From Brevundimonas alba (GTDB taxonomy: Bacteria > Pseudomonadota > Alphaproteobacteria > Caulobacterales > Caulobacteraceae), in the NCBI RefSeq assembly GCF_011927945.1, contig NZ_JAATJM010000002.1, forward strand, positions 496,001 through 560,000: a stretch of 64,000 nt of DNA, read 5' to 3'. Shown here piece after piece: positions 17,855 to 26,980 of this stretch. The first letter of the stretch is position 1. Every line of letters begins with the position of its first letter. A program made the translations under genes and the position numbers. The notes beneath the pieces were generated by a model, which was given only the letters and a program-made list of their open reading frames with translations, was not told the DNA's origin and did no database searches.

Positions 17855-18100
17855 ATGCCGCTCGGCCTTGCCCTGATCTTCGGCGCCACGATCTGCGGAC
17901 TGATCGTCGCTTGTGGCGGCTTCTGGTTGATACGAACCCTCAGGACCGGCGAGTTCGGAGTCTCGGGCCCCGGACTAGCGCCATCCATTCGCCGGGTGCG
18001 TCAGCCGGTGAAGTTCTGGCTCGCCGTCGCAGTCCTGGGCGGCTTCCTCGTTTTCCCGCTGGCTGTCGTTCTGTTTGTCGTCTCACAGGTGTTCGCATGA
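17855..18100 (+). CDS. Small two-span membrane protein
   Basis: 81 aa, not recognised. It has hydrophobic segments at about residues 2-27 (LGLALIFGATICGLIVACGG) and 55-80 (FWLAVAVLGGFLVFPLAVVL). A basic loop with RRVRQPVK lies between them. The ATG at 17855 follows TTGGAGGC. The upstream ATG at 17801 lies before and inside the rpsI terminator and is rejected. The stop overlaps the argC start (ATGA), so the two are coupled, though nothing links this protein to arginine synthesis. Confidence 0.7.
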   Translation: MPLGLALIFGATICGLIVACGGFWLIRTLRTGEFGVSGPGLAPSIRRVRQPVKFWLAVAVLGGFLVFPLAVVLFVVSQVFA

Positions 18101-19026
18101 CCCACACCATCTTCATCGACGGCGAGGCCGGGACCACAGGGCTGGAGATCCGCGAACGGCTGGAAGCCCGAGCAGATCTGGAGCTGATCCTGCTGGGCGA
18201 CCGGCGGCGCGACGTGGAGGCCCGGCGGGAGTCGCTGAACAGCGCAGATGCCGTGATCCTGTGCCTGCCTGACGACGCGGCGCGGGAAGCCGTGGCTATG
18301 ATCGAGAACCCCCGGGTGCGGGTGATCGACGCCTCGACCGCCTATCGGGTCGATCCGGCCTGGACCTACGGGTTTGCCGAGATGGCGCCGGGGCAGCGGG
18401 AGAAGATCGCCGGTGCGACGCGGGTGTCGAACCCGGGCTGCTATCCGACGGGGTTCATCGGGTTGGTCCGGCCGCTGGTCAGCGCGGGGATCATCCCGGC
18501 GGGCTGGCCGGTGACGGTCAATGCGGTGTCTGGATACTCCGGCGGCGGCAAGGCCATGATCGCCGAGTTCGAGGCGGGCGCGGAGCCGTTCCGGGCCTAT
18601 GGCCTGACGCTGAAGCACAAGCATGTGCCGGAGATGACGAAGCACACCGGGCTGGAGCGGCCGGTGCTGTTCGCGCCGGCGGTCGGCGCCTATCGCCAGG
18701 GCATGCTGGTCGAGGTGCCGCTGCATCTGGGAGCCCTGCCGGGCTCGCCGTCGGTCGAGGTGGTGCATGGGGCGCTGGCCGAGGCCTATGCGGACGCGCG
18801 GTTCGTCGAGGTGGCGGAGCTGGAGGCGACCGAGGCCATGACCGGGATCGATCCGGAGGGGCTGAACGGGACCAACCGGATGCGGCTGCATGTGTTCGGC
18901 GACCGGTCGGGGGAGCAGGTCCGGCTGGTCGCCCTGTTGGACAACCTCGGCAAGGGGGCGTCGGGCGCGGCGGTGCAGAACCTGAACCTGATGCTCGGGC
19001 TCAACGAGGGCGCCGGGCTGGGCTGA
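18097..19026 (+). CDS. argC: N-acetyl-gamma-glutamyl-phosphate reductase, short (type 2) form
   Basis: 309 aa. It reduces N-acetylglutamyl phosphate in arginine synthesis using NADPH. The N-terminus IFIDGEAGTTGLEIRERL is the nucleotide-binding loop of the short ArgC class. The catalytic cysteine is in SNPGCYPTG near residue 112. GYSGGGKAMI and HKHVPEMTKHTGL follow. The class is about 310 aa, against about 345 for the other type, so the length fits. The ATG overlaps the preceding small membrane gene. Confidence 0.95.
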   Translation: MTHTIFIDGEAGTTGLEIRERLEARADLELILLGDRRRDVEARRESLNSADAVILCLPDDAAREAVAMIENPRVRVIDASTAYRVDPAWTYGFAEMAPGQREKIAGATRVSNPGCYPTGFIGLVRPLVSAGIIPAGWPVTVNAVSGYSGGGKAMIAEFEAGAEPFRAYGLTLKHKHVPEMTKHTGLERPVLFAPAVGAYRQGMLVEVPLHLGALPGSPSVEVVHGALAEAYADARFVEVAELEATEAMTGIDPEGLNGTNRMRLHVFGDRSGEQVRLVALLDNLGKGASGAAVQNLNLMLGLNEGAGLG

Positions 19027-19088
19027 CCCTTTCGCCGCAGGTGAGACGGGATTGAAAACCGCCGGCGGGTTTCCGACGTATCACCGTC

Positions 19089-19583
19089 ATGACCCAGCTT
19101 TCCCGCCGACACCTGATGCTGACCGCCGGCGCGGTCGCCGTGAGCGCCTGTACGCCGGGACCCGCGGATGCATCGGAAGCGCAATACGCCAGTTCGCCGT
19201 TCCGGCGGCTGACCGACGCCCAGTGGCGGGCGCGACTGCCGGCGGCCAGCTATCAGACGCTGCGGCATGCAGCGACGGAGCGCCCGGGGACCAGTCCGCT
19301 GAACGACGAGCACCGGCGCGGAACCTTCGTCTGCCGGGGCTGCGACCTGCCGCTGTTCCGGTCGCAGTGGAAGTTCGACAGCGGGACTGGCTGGCCGAGC
19401 TTCTATGACGCCATCGCCTCCAATATCGGCACCAAGACCGACTTCGAGATCGGCATCCCGCGCACCGAATACCACTGCGCCCGTTGCCTGGGGCATCAGG
19501 GGCATATCTTCGACGACGGGCCGCGGCCGACCGGCAAGCGCTACTGCAACAACGGCGTGGCGCTGAAGTTCGTCGCCGCCTGA
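19089..19583 (+). CDS. msrB: Peptide-methionine (R)-S-oxide reductase, exported
   Basis: 164 aa. The N-terminus has SRRHLMLTAGAVAVSAC, a twin-arginine-like signal with a lipobox-like VSAC (Cys21), so the enzyme is probably a periplasmic lipoprotein. The MsrB domain shows both zinc CxxC pairs (CRGC and CARC), the SGTGWPSF loop and the catalytic RYCNNGVALKF. It repairs methionine-R-sulfoxide in proteins. A cytoplasmic MsrB would lack the leader, so this copy likely protects envelope proteins. Confidence 0.92.
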   Translation: MTQLSRRHLMLTAGAVAVSACTPGPADASEAQYASSPFRRLTDAQWRARLPAASYQTLRHAATERPGTSPLNDEHRRGTFVCRGCDLPLFRSQWKFDSGTGWPSFYDAIASNIGTKTDFEIGIPRTEYHCARCLGHQGHIFDDGPRPTGKRYCNNGVALKFVAA

Positions 19584-19587
19584 GGGC

Positions 19588-19959
19588 TCAGGAGGCCTTG
19601 ATGGCCGACTCGAGGGTGACGCCGAACCAGACGGCGGCGATGATCACCAGCAGTCCATAGTCGTGGCCCGGCCAGAAGACCGGAATGGCCGCGGCGAGGA
19701 CGACCGCCATGGGGAAGATGCCGGCCCAGACGGCCGTGCCGGGACTGTCGCGATGGATCATCGGCGGTCGCGGCTTGATGCGCATCATCTTGAGGAGCGG
19801 CGGGTTCAGCAGCACGAAGCCGATCGAACAGGCGGCCGCCAGCACCAGATTGCGCGCCAGCTGCACCGAGGCGCCGTAGAAGCTGGTCGTGACGACCACG
19901 AGGATCAGCGCCAAGCCGGTCGAGAGCGCCAGCAGGAGATTGGGTTCGAGGCGCTTCAA
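19588..19959 (-). CDS. Four-span membrane protein of unknown function, coupled to phaC
   Basis: 123 aa. Hydrophobic stretches lie at about residues 7-27, 33-52, 76-95 and 100-117. They surround a basic, proline-rich loop (KMMRIKPRPPMIHRDSPG). The family is not recognised. The start overlaps the phaC stop (ATGA on the minus strand), so it is translated with the polyhydroxyalkanoate synthase. A direct role in granule formation is only a guess by association. Confidence 0.7.
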   Translation of the reverse strand: MKRLEPNLLLALSTGLALILVVVTTSFYGASVQLARNLVLAAACSIGFVLLNPPLLKMMRIKPRPPMIHRDSPGTAVWAGIFPMAVVLAAAIPVFWPGHDYGLLVIIAAVWFGVTLESAIKAS

Positions 19960-21941
19960 GACTTCACCTTCACATAGGAGCCGGGGGCCGGTTCGATCGC
20001 GGGCAGAGGGCCCTTGTTCGGATCACGGGCGGGAATCCAGTCGCCGGAGCGGGCGTGGAGCCATTCGGCCCAGTGGTTCCACCAGCTGCCGGGATGTTCC
20101 TCCGCGCCCGCCTGCCATTCGCCGAGCGTGTCGGGCAGGGCCGGGTTGATCCAGTGCTGATACTTCTTCGCCGACGGCGGATTGACCACGCCGGCGATAT
20201 GGCCGGACCCGGCGAGGGTCAGGGTGACGTCGGCGTTCCGGAAAGCCCGGGCCGAGCGATAGACCGAATTCATCGGCGCGATGTGGTCCTCGCGGCTGGC
20301 CTGGAAGTAGAGGGGGATGCGGATCTTGGACAGGTCGGCGTGGATGCCGCCGATCTCGAACTGGCCCTGCGACAGGGCGTTCTGGCCGTACATGGAGCGC
20401 AGATAGTCCATGTGGAGCTTCTTGGGCATGCGCGTCTGGTCGGCGTTCCAGAACAGCAGGTCGAAGGCGGGCGGGTCCTTGCCCATCAGATAGTTGGACA
20501 CGAAGAAGGACCAGATCAGGTCGTTGGCGCGCAGGGCGTTGAAGGTGTCGGCCATGGCCGCGCCCGGCAGGACGCCGCCGGCCGCGTCCATCTGCTGCTC
20601 GATCTCGTTCAGCCAGTGGTCGTCGGTGAACAGCAGCAGGTCGCCGGCCTCGGCGAAGTCGTGCTGGGCGGCGAAGAAGGTGTTGGCGGTGACGCGGTCG
20701 TCGCCGTGTTCGGCCATATGGGCCAGGGCCGCGCCCATCAGCGTGCCGCCGATGCAGTAGCCGACGGTGTTGATGTGGTCGGCCCGCGACTGCTCCAGCG
20801 CCTTTTCGACGGCGCGGTAGATGCCCTTCTGCAGATAGTCGTCGAAGCCGTAGCCCGCCTTGTCGACATCCGGATTGACCCAGGAGCAGACGAAGACGGT
20901 GAAGCCCTGGCTCGACAGCCAGCGGATCATCGAGTTCTCGGGCTGCAGGTCCAGGATGTAGAATTTGTTGATCCAGGGCGGGAAGATCAGCAAGGGCGTG
21001 GCCCGCTGCTTGTCGGTGGCGGGGTCGAACTGGATTAGCTCGAACAGCTCGTCGCGCCAGACGACCTGGCCGGGGGCGGTGGCGACGTTCACCCCGACCT
21101 CGAAGCGGCCGTAGTCGGCCTGGCTGATCTTCAGCTTGCCGGCGCCGCGCTCCATGTCGGCGGCGAAATTCTGCATCCCCTTCACCAGCGATTCGCCGTT
21201 CGTCTCGGCCAGCGCCTTGAGGGCGACCGGGTTGGAGGCGAGGAAGTTGGAAGGGGAGAAGGCGTCGGTCAGCAGTTTGGTGAAGAACTCGGCGCGGCGT
21301 TTGGTGCGGGGGTCGATGTCCTCGACGCTGGAGACGAGGCCGTTCATCCAGTCGGCCGTGGCCAGATAGGACTGGCGCATGACGTCGAACATGGGGTTCT
21401 CTGACCAGGCGGGGTCCTTGAAGCGCTTGTCCTTCGAGGGCGGGGCGGAGACCTCTTCTCCGGCGGCGCGGCGGGTCGTGGAGGCCCACAGGTCCATATA
21501 GCGGTTGAACAGGTCGGCCTGGGCGGCGAACAGCTTGTCCGGGCGGGAGGCGAGGCCGGTCATCACCTGGGTCATGGCCGGGCCGACGTTGAACGGGTCG
21601 GGCGACAGGGCGGCGGGGCGGTCGGCCTGCGCCAGCGCGGCCTCGGCGATGGCCGACTGGGCGGTCATGGCGGCCTTGGCCAGATTCAGCGACAGGGTCT
21701 CGATCATCTGCCGCTGCTCTTCGCCGGGGAAGGCGAAGGCGGGGCCGGGCGATGGCTCCGTCGATTGCGGCGGTTCGGGAGCGGGCCCGGGCGCCGCAGC
21801 GGGGGCGGGCTGTTCGGCGGCGGCGGCCTTGGCGGCGCGGGGACGCGGCGGCTTGGCCGAGGTGGGGCGGCCCGACTTGCGGGCCGGGCGCGGGGCGTCG
21901 GCGGCGGGAACCGGAGGCGGAGTGGTCGGACGCTTGGCCAT
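19956..21941 (-). CDS. phaC: Class I poly(3-hydroxyalkanoate) synthase
   Basis: 661 aa, longer than the usual 560-600 aa because of a low-complexity Ala/Pro-rich N-terminus (residues 1-70). It polymerises 3-hydroxyacyl-CoA into carbon-storage polyester at granule surfaces. The alpha/beta-hydrolase core has PhaC motifs: WRDELFELIQF, PPWINKFYILDLQPENS, the lipase-like box GYCIGGTLM with the catalytic Cys, and GSGHIAGVVNPP with the catalytic His. WWNHWAEWLHARSGDWIPA ends the domain. The ATG follows CGGAGC. No phaA/phaB lies nearby. Confidence 0.94.
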   Translation of the reverse strand: MAKRPTTPPPVPAADAPRPARKSGRPTSAKPPRPRAAKAAAAEQPAPAAAPGPAPEPPQSTEPSPGPAFAFPGEEQRQMIETLSLNLAKAAMTAQSAIAEAALAQADRPAALSPDPFNVGPAMTQVMTGLASRPDKLFAAQADLFNRYMDLWASTTRRAAGEEVSAPPSKDKRFKDPAWSENPMFDVMRQSYLATADWMNGLVSSVEDIDPRTKRRAEFFTKLLTDAFSPSNFLASNPVALKALAETNGESLVKGMQNFAADMERGAGKLKISQADYGRFEVGVNVATAPGQVVWRDELFELIQFDPATDKQRATPLLIFPPWINKFYILDLQPENSMIRWLSSQGFTVFVCSWVNPDVDKAGYGFDDYLQKGIYRAVEKALEQSRADHINTVGYCIGGTLMGAALAHMAEHGDDRVTANTFFAAQHDFAEAGDLLLFTDDHWLNEIEQQMDAAGGVLPGAAMADTFNALRANDLIWSFFVSNYLMGKDPPAFDLLFWNADQTRMPKKLHMDYLRSMYGQNALSQGQFEIGGIHADLSKIRIPLYFQASREDHIAPMNSVYRSARAFRNADVTLTLAGSGHIAGVVNPPSAKKYQHWINPALPDTLGEWQAGAEEHPGSWWNHWAEWLHARSGDWIPARDPNKGPLPAIEPAPGSYVKVKS

Positions 21942-22031
21942 TCAGAAGCTCCGGGAGACGTCAGGATCGGTCGCAGGGCGCGGCTGTCGCCCTTCCGCCC
22001 GCCGCCATCATGGCATATGACCGGCCCTGAC

Positions 22032-22475
22032 ATGAACGCGCCGATACGGAAATTCGCAGCGGTTCTTACCGCCGCCGTCGCCACGGGCGGTCTGACGGCC
22101 TGCGTGGGCGCGTTCAACCCCGAGACGGACCCGACCTCGCCGGTCGCGCCGCGGGTTCAGGCGCTGGTCGATGCGAATCGCGAATACCCGCGCTGGGCCG
22201 ATTTCCCGAAGTCGCTGGAGCCGGAACCGGAGCCGGCGCAGATCGCGGCGCAGGTGAACACCCTGCGGGTGACGGGCGGCGCGCTGACGGGCGAGGTGTC
22301 CCGCATCGAGTGGACGCTGAACGAGGACCCGGCGGCGTTCGCTCAAGGGGTGCAGGCGCGGATCGACGCCACGCCCGTCGCGCCGGTGACGCAGGAAACC
22401 GCGGCCGAGATCGAAGAGTTCGCACGGCGCACCCGCGAGCGCGGACGGGCGCCGCCGCCGGTTCCGCGCCGCTAA
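22032..22475 (+). CDS. Putative lipoprotein of unknown function
   Basis: 147 aa from the ATG at 22032; an in-frame ATG at 22017 is also possible. The signal peptide ends in a lipobox-like GGLTAC (Cys about 24), so membrane anchoring is likely. The mature part begins VGAFNPETDPTSPVAPRV, has YPRWADFPK, and ends in a basic, proline-rich tail. It is typical of small Caulobacterales envelope lipoproteins, but no domain is recognised. It is divergent from phaC with about 90 nt between starts, and lies 60 nt upstream of glpX. Confidence 0.7.
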   Translation: MNAPIRKFAAVLTAAVATGGLTACVGAFNPETDPTSPVAPRVQALVDANREYPRWADFPKSLEPEPEPAQIAAQVNTLRVTGGALTGEVSRIEWTLNEDPAAFAQGVQARIDATPVAPVTQETAAEIEEFARRTRERGRAPPPVPRR

Positions 22476-22535
22476 ACCACACCAAAGGTCGCCGGGACGA
22501 CAGAATCCCGGGATCATCGTCTCAGGAGAACGCCC

Positions 22536-23492
22536 ATGGCCGCTTCGGCCCCCTACGCCTCCACGCTGGCCGCAGACGCCGCGCGGGTCACCGAACTGGC
22601 CGCCATCGCCAGCTACGCCCAGATCGGCCGCGGCGACGAGAAACAGGCCGACCAACTGGCCGTCGACGCCATGCGGACGGCCCTGAACGCGCTGGATATC
22701 GACGGCAAGATCGTCATCGGCGAGGGCGAGCGCGACGAGGCGCCGATGCTCTACATCGGCGAGAAGGTCGGCACCGGCAAAGGCCCGGCCATCGACATCG
22801 CGCTGGACCCGCTGGAAGGCACGACGCTAACGGCCAAGGCCATGGCCAACGCCCTGTGCGTGCTGTCGATGTCGGCGAGCGGCGGCATGCTGCATGCCCC
22901 CGACACATACATGGACAAGATCGCCATCGGGCCGGGCTATGCGCCGGGCACCGTCGATCTGGACATGAAGCCTCAGGACAACGTGCGATCGCTGGCCTCG
23001 GCCAAGGGCGTCGATCCGCGCGACATCACCGTCTGCGTCATGGACCGGCCGCGCCACGCCGAGCTGATCGCCGCCCTGCGCGAGGTCGGGGCCAAGGTGG
23101 TGCTGATCACCGACGGGGACGTGGCCGGCGTGATCCACACGGCCGAGCCTGAGACCGGCATCGACCTGTATCTGGGATCGGGCGGCGCGCCGGAGGGCGT
23201 GCTGGCGGCGTCGGCGCTGAAATGCGTCGGCGGCCATTTCCAGGGCCGTCTGATCTTCCGCAACGACGATGAGAGGGCCCGGGCCGAGCGCACAGGCGTC
23301 AAGGATTTCGACCGGAAGTACGATCTGCACGAACTGGTATCGAAAGACGCGGTGTTCGCCGCCACGGGCGTGACCAAGGGCGCGATGCTGGACGGCGTGC
23401 TGGTGCGAGACGGCTTTGTCACGACCCATACGCTGGTGATGGATTCCTCGACCCGGACAATCCAGCGCATCCACACGCGACGGCCTCTCTGA
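22536..23492 (+). CDS. glpX: Class II fructose-1,6-bisphosphatase
   Basis: 318 aa. It hydrolyses fructose-1,6-bisphosphate in gluconeogenesis with a metal-dependent fold. Family motifs: GRGDEKQADQLAVDAMR near residue 35, GEGERDEAPMLYIGE near 65, DPLEGTT near 90 (metal ligands), and GGAPEGVLAASALKCVGG near 216. An AGGAGAA ribosome site precedes the ATG. Its TGA overlaps the recJ start by 1 nt, a glpX-recJ pairing seen in other alphaproteobacteria. Confidence 0.95.
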   Translation: MAASAPYASTLAADAARVTELAAIASYAQIGRGDEKQADQLAVDAMRTALNALDIDGKIVIGEGERDEAPMLYIGEKVGTGKGPAIDIALDPLEGTTLTAKAMANALCVLSMSASGGMLHAPDTYMDKIAIGPGYAPGTVDLDMKPQDNVRSLASAKGVDPRDITVCVMDRPRHAELIAALREVGAKVVLITDGDVAGVIHTAEPETGIDLYLGSGGAPEGVLAASALKCVGGHFQGRLIFRNDDERARAERTGVKDFDRKYDLHELVSKDAVFAATGVTKGAMLDGVLVRDGFVTTHTLVMDSSTRTIQRIHTRRPL

Positions 23493-25300
23493 TGGCCGAC
23501 GGGGGGACGATCCCAGGGCCTGCCTTCCTGGGCGTTTCCCGTTCGCTGTCCGGGCGCGTCTGGCGGCAGAGGCCGGCCGAGGCGGGGCTGATCCGCGCCC
23601 ATATGCAGGCGCTGAACCTCGAGGAGCCGCTGGCGCGGGCGCTGGCGGCGCGCGGTGTGCGGGCCGATCAGGGCGCGGACTTCCTTACGCCGACGCTGAA
23701 GGCGCTGTTTCCCGATCCGTCGAGCTTCATGGACATGGACGCGGCGGCGGAGGCGATCCTCGACGCCCTGCAGGCAGGGACTTCGATCCATGTGTTCGCC
23801 GACTACGACGTGGACGGCGCGTCGAGCGCAGCCCTGCTGGTGCGCTGGTTCCGGGCCATGGGCGCGGATCTGCCGATCTATGTGCCGGACCGGGTGACGG
23901 AGGGATACGGGCCGAGCGCGCGGGCGTTCGACACGCTCAAGGCTTCGGGCGCTGATCTGGTCATCACAGTCGACTGCGGAGCGGCCGCCAACGAGGCCGT
24001 CGCCCATGCGGCGGCGATCGGGCTGAAGGTCGTCGTGATCGACCACCATATGATGCGCGAGCATCCGCCGGTCTGCGCCGCCGTGGTCAATCCGAACCGG
24101 CCGGGCTGCAACTCGGGGCAGGGCAATCTGGCGGCGGCCGGGGTGGTGTTCGTACTGCTGGCCGCGCTGAACCGCGAGGCGCGGCGGCGGGGGATGTTCG
24201 AGGGCCGCGAGCAGCCGGATATCCGGCAGTGGCTGGATCTGGCGGCCATGGGGGCGATCTGCGACGTCACCGGCCTGACGGGGTTCAACCGGGCGCTGAC
24301 CAGCCTCGGGCTGCGCGTCATGTCGGACTGGGGCAATCCGGGCCTGAGGGCGCTGCTGGCCGCGGCGGGGAGCGAGCCGGGACCGGCCAAGAGCAATCAT
24401 GCGGGCTTCATCCTCGGGCCGCGGATCAACGCCGGCGGGCGAATCGGCAAGTCGGACCTCGGCGCGCGGCTGCTGTCGACCGACGACCCGGACGAGGCGC
24501 GGGAACTGGCGCAGGAACTGGACGCCCTCAACATCGCCCGGCGCGAGGTCGAGCGGCAGGTGACCGAGCAGGCGACCCGGATCGTCGAAGCCTCAGGCGC
24601 CCACGCCGACGGCTCGGCCGTGGTGGTGATCGAGGGCGACGAGTGGCACCCGGGCGTCGTCGGGATCGTGGCCGGGCGGCTGCGGGAGCGCTGGCGCAAG
24701 CCCGTGGTGGTCATCGGGGTCGATGCCGTGAACGGAATCGGCAAGGGCTCCGGCCGGTCCCAGCCGGGCATGAACCTTGGCCGTGCGGTGCAGGCGGCCT
24801 GGGAGGCCGGCGTGCTGATGGCCGGGGGCGGCCACGCCATGGCCGCGGGGCTGACGGTCCGGGCGGACGGCATCGGCCAGCTGCGCGACTTTCTCAACGA
24901 GCGGATGGCCGGAGAGCAGGCGGCGGCGGAGGCGCTGGACGGGGTTGAGATCGACGCCCTGATCGATCCGGGTGCGGCGAGCCGGGCGCTGTTCGAACAA
25001 TTCGAGCAGCTGGCGCCGTTCGGACCGGCGAATCCGGAACCTCTGTTCGCCCTGGAGCATGTGGCGGTGCGCGAGCCGGTGGCGATGACCGGCGGCCATG
25101 TGCGCTGCCGGCTGGTCGGGGCCGACGGGGCCTCGGTCAAGGCGATCGCCTGGCGCTGCGCCGACCTGCCGTCGGGCAAGGCGCTGATGAGCGGGCAGGG
25201 CGGTCTGAGCGTCGCCGGCCGGCTGAAGGCGGACGACTGGAACGGGCGGCGGGGCGTGCAGTTGGAGATCGAGGACGTCGCCGATCCGCGGATGGCGTAA
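23492..25300 (+). CDS. recJ: Single-stranded-DNA-specific exonuclease RecJ
   Basis: 602 aa, full length. A 5'-3' ssDNA exonuclease of recombination and mismatch repair. The DHH phosphoesterase motifs are intact: VFADYDVDGAS near residue 101, DLVITVDCG near 155, VVIDHHMM near 181, and GRINAGGRIG. The DHHA1 domain carries GGGHAMAAGLTV near residue 445. The C-terminal OB fold (about 490-600) has LAPFGPANPEPLF. It is translationally coupled to glpX. Confidence 0.96.
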   Translation: MADGGTIPGPAFLGVSRSLSGRVWRQRPAEAGLIRAHMQALNLEEPLARALAARGVRADQGADFLTPTLKALFPDPSSFMDMDAAAEAILDALQAGTSIHVFADYDVDGASSAALLVRWFRAMGADLPIYVPDRVTEGYGPSARAFDTLKASGADLVITVDCGAAANEAVAHAAAIGLKVVVIDHHMMREHPPVCAAVVNPNRPGCNSGQGNLAAAGVVFVLLAALNREARRRGMFEGREQPDIRQWLDLAAMGAICDVTGLTGFNRALTSLGLRVMSDWGNPGLRALLAAAGSEPGPAKSNHAGFILGPRINAGGRIGKSDLGARLLSTDDPDEARELAQELDALNIARREVERQVTEQATRIVEASGAHADGSAVVVIEGDEWHPGVVGIVAGRLRERWRKPVVVIGVDAVNGIGKGSGRSQPGMNLGRAVQAAWEAGVLMAGGGHAMAAGLTVRADGIGQLRDFLNERMAGEQAAAEALDGVEIDALIDPGAASRALFEQFEQLAPFGPANPEPLFALEHVAVREPVAMTGGHVRCRLVGADGASVKAIAWRCADLPSGKALMSGQGGLSVAGRLKADDWNGRRGVQLEIEDVADPRMA

Positions 25301-25338
25301 ACCTCGACCGTCCGGTCGTTTTTCTACGGCAAAGCCGC

Positions 25339-25366
25339 TTGCACCCTTCGGAATCGGCGGCTATAT
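25339..25366 (+). promoter_or_regulatory. Candidate promoter of tRNA-Glu
   Basis: TTGCAC (25339-25344), 16-nt spacer, CTATAT (25361-25366), 19 nt before the mature tRNA. This is the clearest sigma-70-type promoter in the window. Confidence 0.65.
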
Positions 25367-25385
25367 CGCCGCTTCCCCGCGCCGC

Positions 25386-25460
25386 GGTCCCTTCGTCTAT
25401 CGGTTAGGACGTCAGGTTTTCAACCTGAAAAGAGGGGTTCGACTCCCCTAGGGACTGCCA
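25386..25460 (+). tRNA. tRNA-Glu (anticodon TTC)
   Basis: 75 nt including CCA. The acceptor GGTCCCT pairs with AGGGACT (G1.U72). The anticodon stem TCAGG/CCTGA encloses TTTTCAA, anticodon TTC. The T arm is AGGGG-TTCGACT-CCCCT. Confidence 0.95.
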
Positions 25461-25642
25461 GCGCGGGGGCTTCATTCCCCCACATCGTCAGCCGAACCCG
25501 CGACCCTCGTTGAGGCCTGTGCGGGCCTTGCCGCGTCTGTGCAGACGACGCTTGCAGGCATCAGTTGCAAGAAATGTTCGCTCCGGCGCGAGAAATGGAC
25601 ATTTTTGCCTTTTCGGCCATTCACAGAACCGTGTTAAACAAG

Positions 25643-25667
25643 CCTGTCCGCACGGATCGCGGACAGG
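25643..25667 (+). promoter_or_regulatory. Hairpin abutting the ribosome site of the cold-shock gene
   Basis: A perfect 9-bp stem (25643-25651 with 25659-25667, CCTGTCCGC/GCGGACAGG) ends directly on GGGGAAG, the ribosome site of the GTG at 25677. It could modulate translation by temperature or by protein binding. The structure is seen; the role is inferred. Confidence 0.4.
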
Positions 25668-25676
25668 GGGAAGACT

Positions 25677-26237
25677 GTGTCGGACTACGAGGGCGTGGAG
25701 ACGGTCGAGACGGTGCGCATCGCCGGCCGGGTGAAATGGTTCGATCCCGGCAAGGGGTACGGCTTCATCGTGCCCGATGACGCCAGCCTGACCGACATGA
25801 AGGACGTGCTGCTGCACATCTCGAGCCTGCGCGACAGCGGTCGCGACACGGCGGCCGAGGGCGCGCCGATCACCTGCGACTGCGCTCGCCGGCCCAAGGG
25901 CTGGCAGGTTACCGAGGTTCACGACCTGGGCGAGGGCGATCCCGAGGCCGCGCTGGCGCCGCGCCGGGGCGCGTTCGACGGACTGCGCCGCGACAGCCGG
26001 GTTCAGGCGCCGGTCGAAGGCGGCGGCGTAATGGAGATGGCCGTCGTCAAATGGTTCAACCGCACCAAGGGCTATGGCTTCGTGGTTCGCGACGGCGCCC
26101 CGGGCGACATCTTCGTCCATGTCGAGACGCTGCGGCGCTGCGGCCTGGATGATCTGCTGCCCGGCGAGGCGGTGTCAGTGCGGTTCGCCGAGGGACCCAA
26201 GGGCCTCGTGGTCGCGGAAATCCGGCCGACGGCCTGA
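25677..26237 (+). CDS. Cold-shock protein with two cold-shock domains
   Basis: 186 aa, GTG start after GGGGGAAG. Two CSDs are joined by a linker of about 45 residues. CSD1 (residues about 17-85) has [18 protein letters not shown] and VLLHIS. CSD2 (about 120-186) has [17 protein letters not shown] and [12 protein letters not shown]1 (KGYGFI/KGYGFV) and RNP2 (VLLHIS/IFVHVE) are intact in both, so both should bind single-stranded RNA or DNA. The linker ([16 protein letters not shown]) is basic. Two-domain CSPs of this form are typical of alphaproteobacteria. Confidence 0.92.
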   Translation: MSDYEGVETVETVRIAGRVKWFDPGKGYGFIVPDDASLTDMKDVLLHISSLRDSGRDTAAEGAPITCDCARRPKGWQVTEVHDLGEGDPEAALAPRRGAFDGLRRDSRVQAPVEGGGVMEMAVVKWFNRTKGYGFVVRDGAPGDIFVHVETLRRCGLDDLLPGEAVSVRFAEGPKGLVVAEIRPTA

Positions 26238-26298
26238 TCGGCCTCCCCATCCAACGCGACCGGCTGTAAGCTGCAGCCGCGCGGCGACTTGCCGGGCA

Positions 26299-26314
26299 TG
26301 CGCCGATCGGCGCA
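26299..26314. promoter_or_regulatory. Perfect 16-bp palindrome upstream of the DUF192 gene
   Basis: TGCGCCGATCGGCGCA, 29 nt before the ATG at 26344. It may be an operator or a short hairpin. No second copy was noticed. Confidence 0.3.
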
Positions 26315-26343
26315 ATCTGCGGTGAAACGGTCCTGAGGGTGCA

Positions 26344-26820
26344 ATGATGTTGGTTCGTCGTGGGTTTCTGGCCGGCCTGACCGGTCTGGTGCTGCTGGCC
26401 GGATGCGCGGGCGCGGGAACGGCCCAGGGGCCCAACGGCGAGCCGATGGAGGCGCTGACCGTGGTCACCTCGACCGGCGAGCATGACTTCCTGGTCGAGA
26501 TCGCCGACGACGATATGGAGCGCCAGCGCGGCCTGATGCACCGCGAGCCGCTGGCCGACGATCGCGGCATGCTGTTCGAGTTCCCGGATGTGGCCGAGCG
26601 TGGCTTCTGGATGCACAACACGCCCAGCCCGCTGGACATCATCTACATCGACTCCTACGGCCGCATCGTCTCGATCGCGAAGAACGCCACGCCGAACTCG
26701 GACGCCGTGCTTCCGTCGAACGGACCCGCGGCGGGGGTGCTGGAAATTCGCGGCGGACGGGCCGATCAGATCGGCGCCAAGCCCGGCGACCGCATCCGTC
26801 ACCCCTTCTTCGCGCAATAG
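26344..26820 (+). CDS. DUF192 family lipoprotein
   Basis: 158 aa. A signal peptide with lipobox LLAGC (Cys about 21) is followed by a DUF192 domain (about residues 45-155): [22 protein letters not shown], then [17 protein letters not shown] and [14 protein letters not shown]. The family is common, compact and of unknown biochemical role. The 'MhnTpiPLDiifid' segment is its hallmark. The start has two consecutive ATGs. In alphaproteobacteria it often neighbours cold-shock genes, as here. Confidence 0.9.
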   Translation: MMLVRRGFLAGLTGLVLLAGCAGAGTAQGPNGEPMEALTVVTSTGEHDFLVEIADDDMERQRGLMHREPLADDRGMLFEFPDVAERGFWMHNTPSPLDIIYIDSYGRIVSIAKNATPNSDAVLPSNGPAAGVLEIRGGRADQIGAKPGDRIRHPFFAQ

Positions 26821-26876
26821 ACGCCTTCGCGCGTTGCCGTGCGCGCGGGCGCGTGGCAAAGACCGCCGCTCTGGAT

Positions 26877-26953
<77 letters not shown>

Positions 26954-26980
26954 GAATGAACCGGTGGCGGTGGCGGGCCG

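Noticed and set aside
20023..21489. Second long frame on the phaC strand
   Set aside because: Arginine/proline-rich off-frame translation of phaC.
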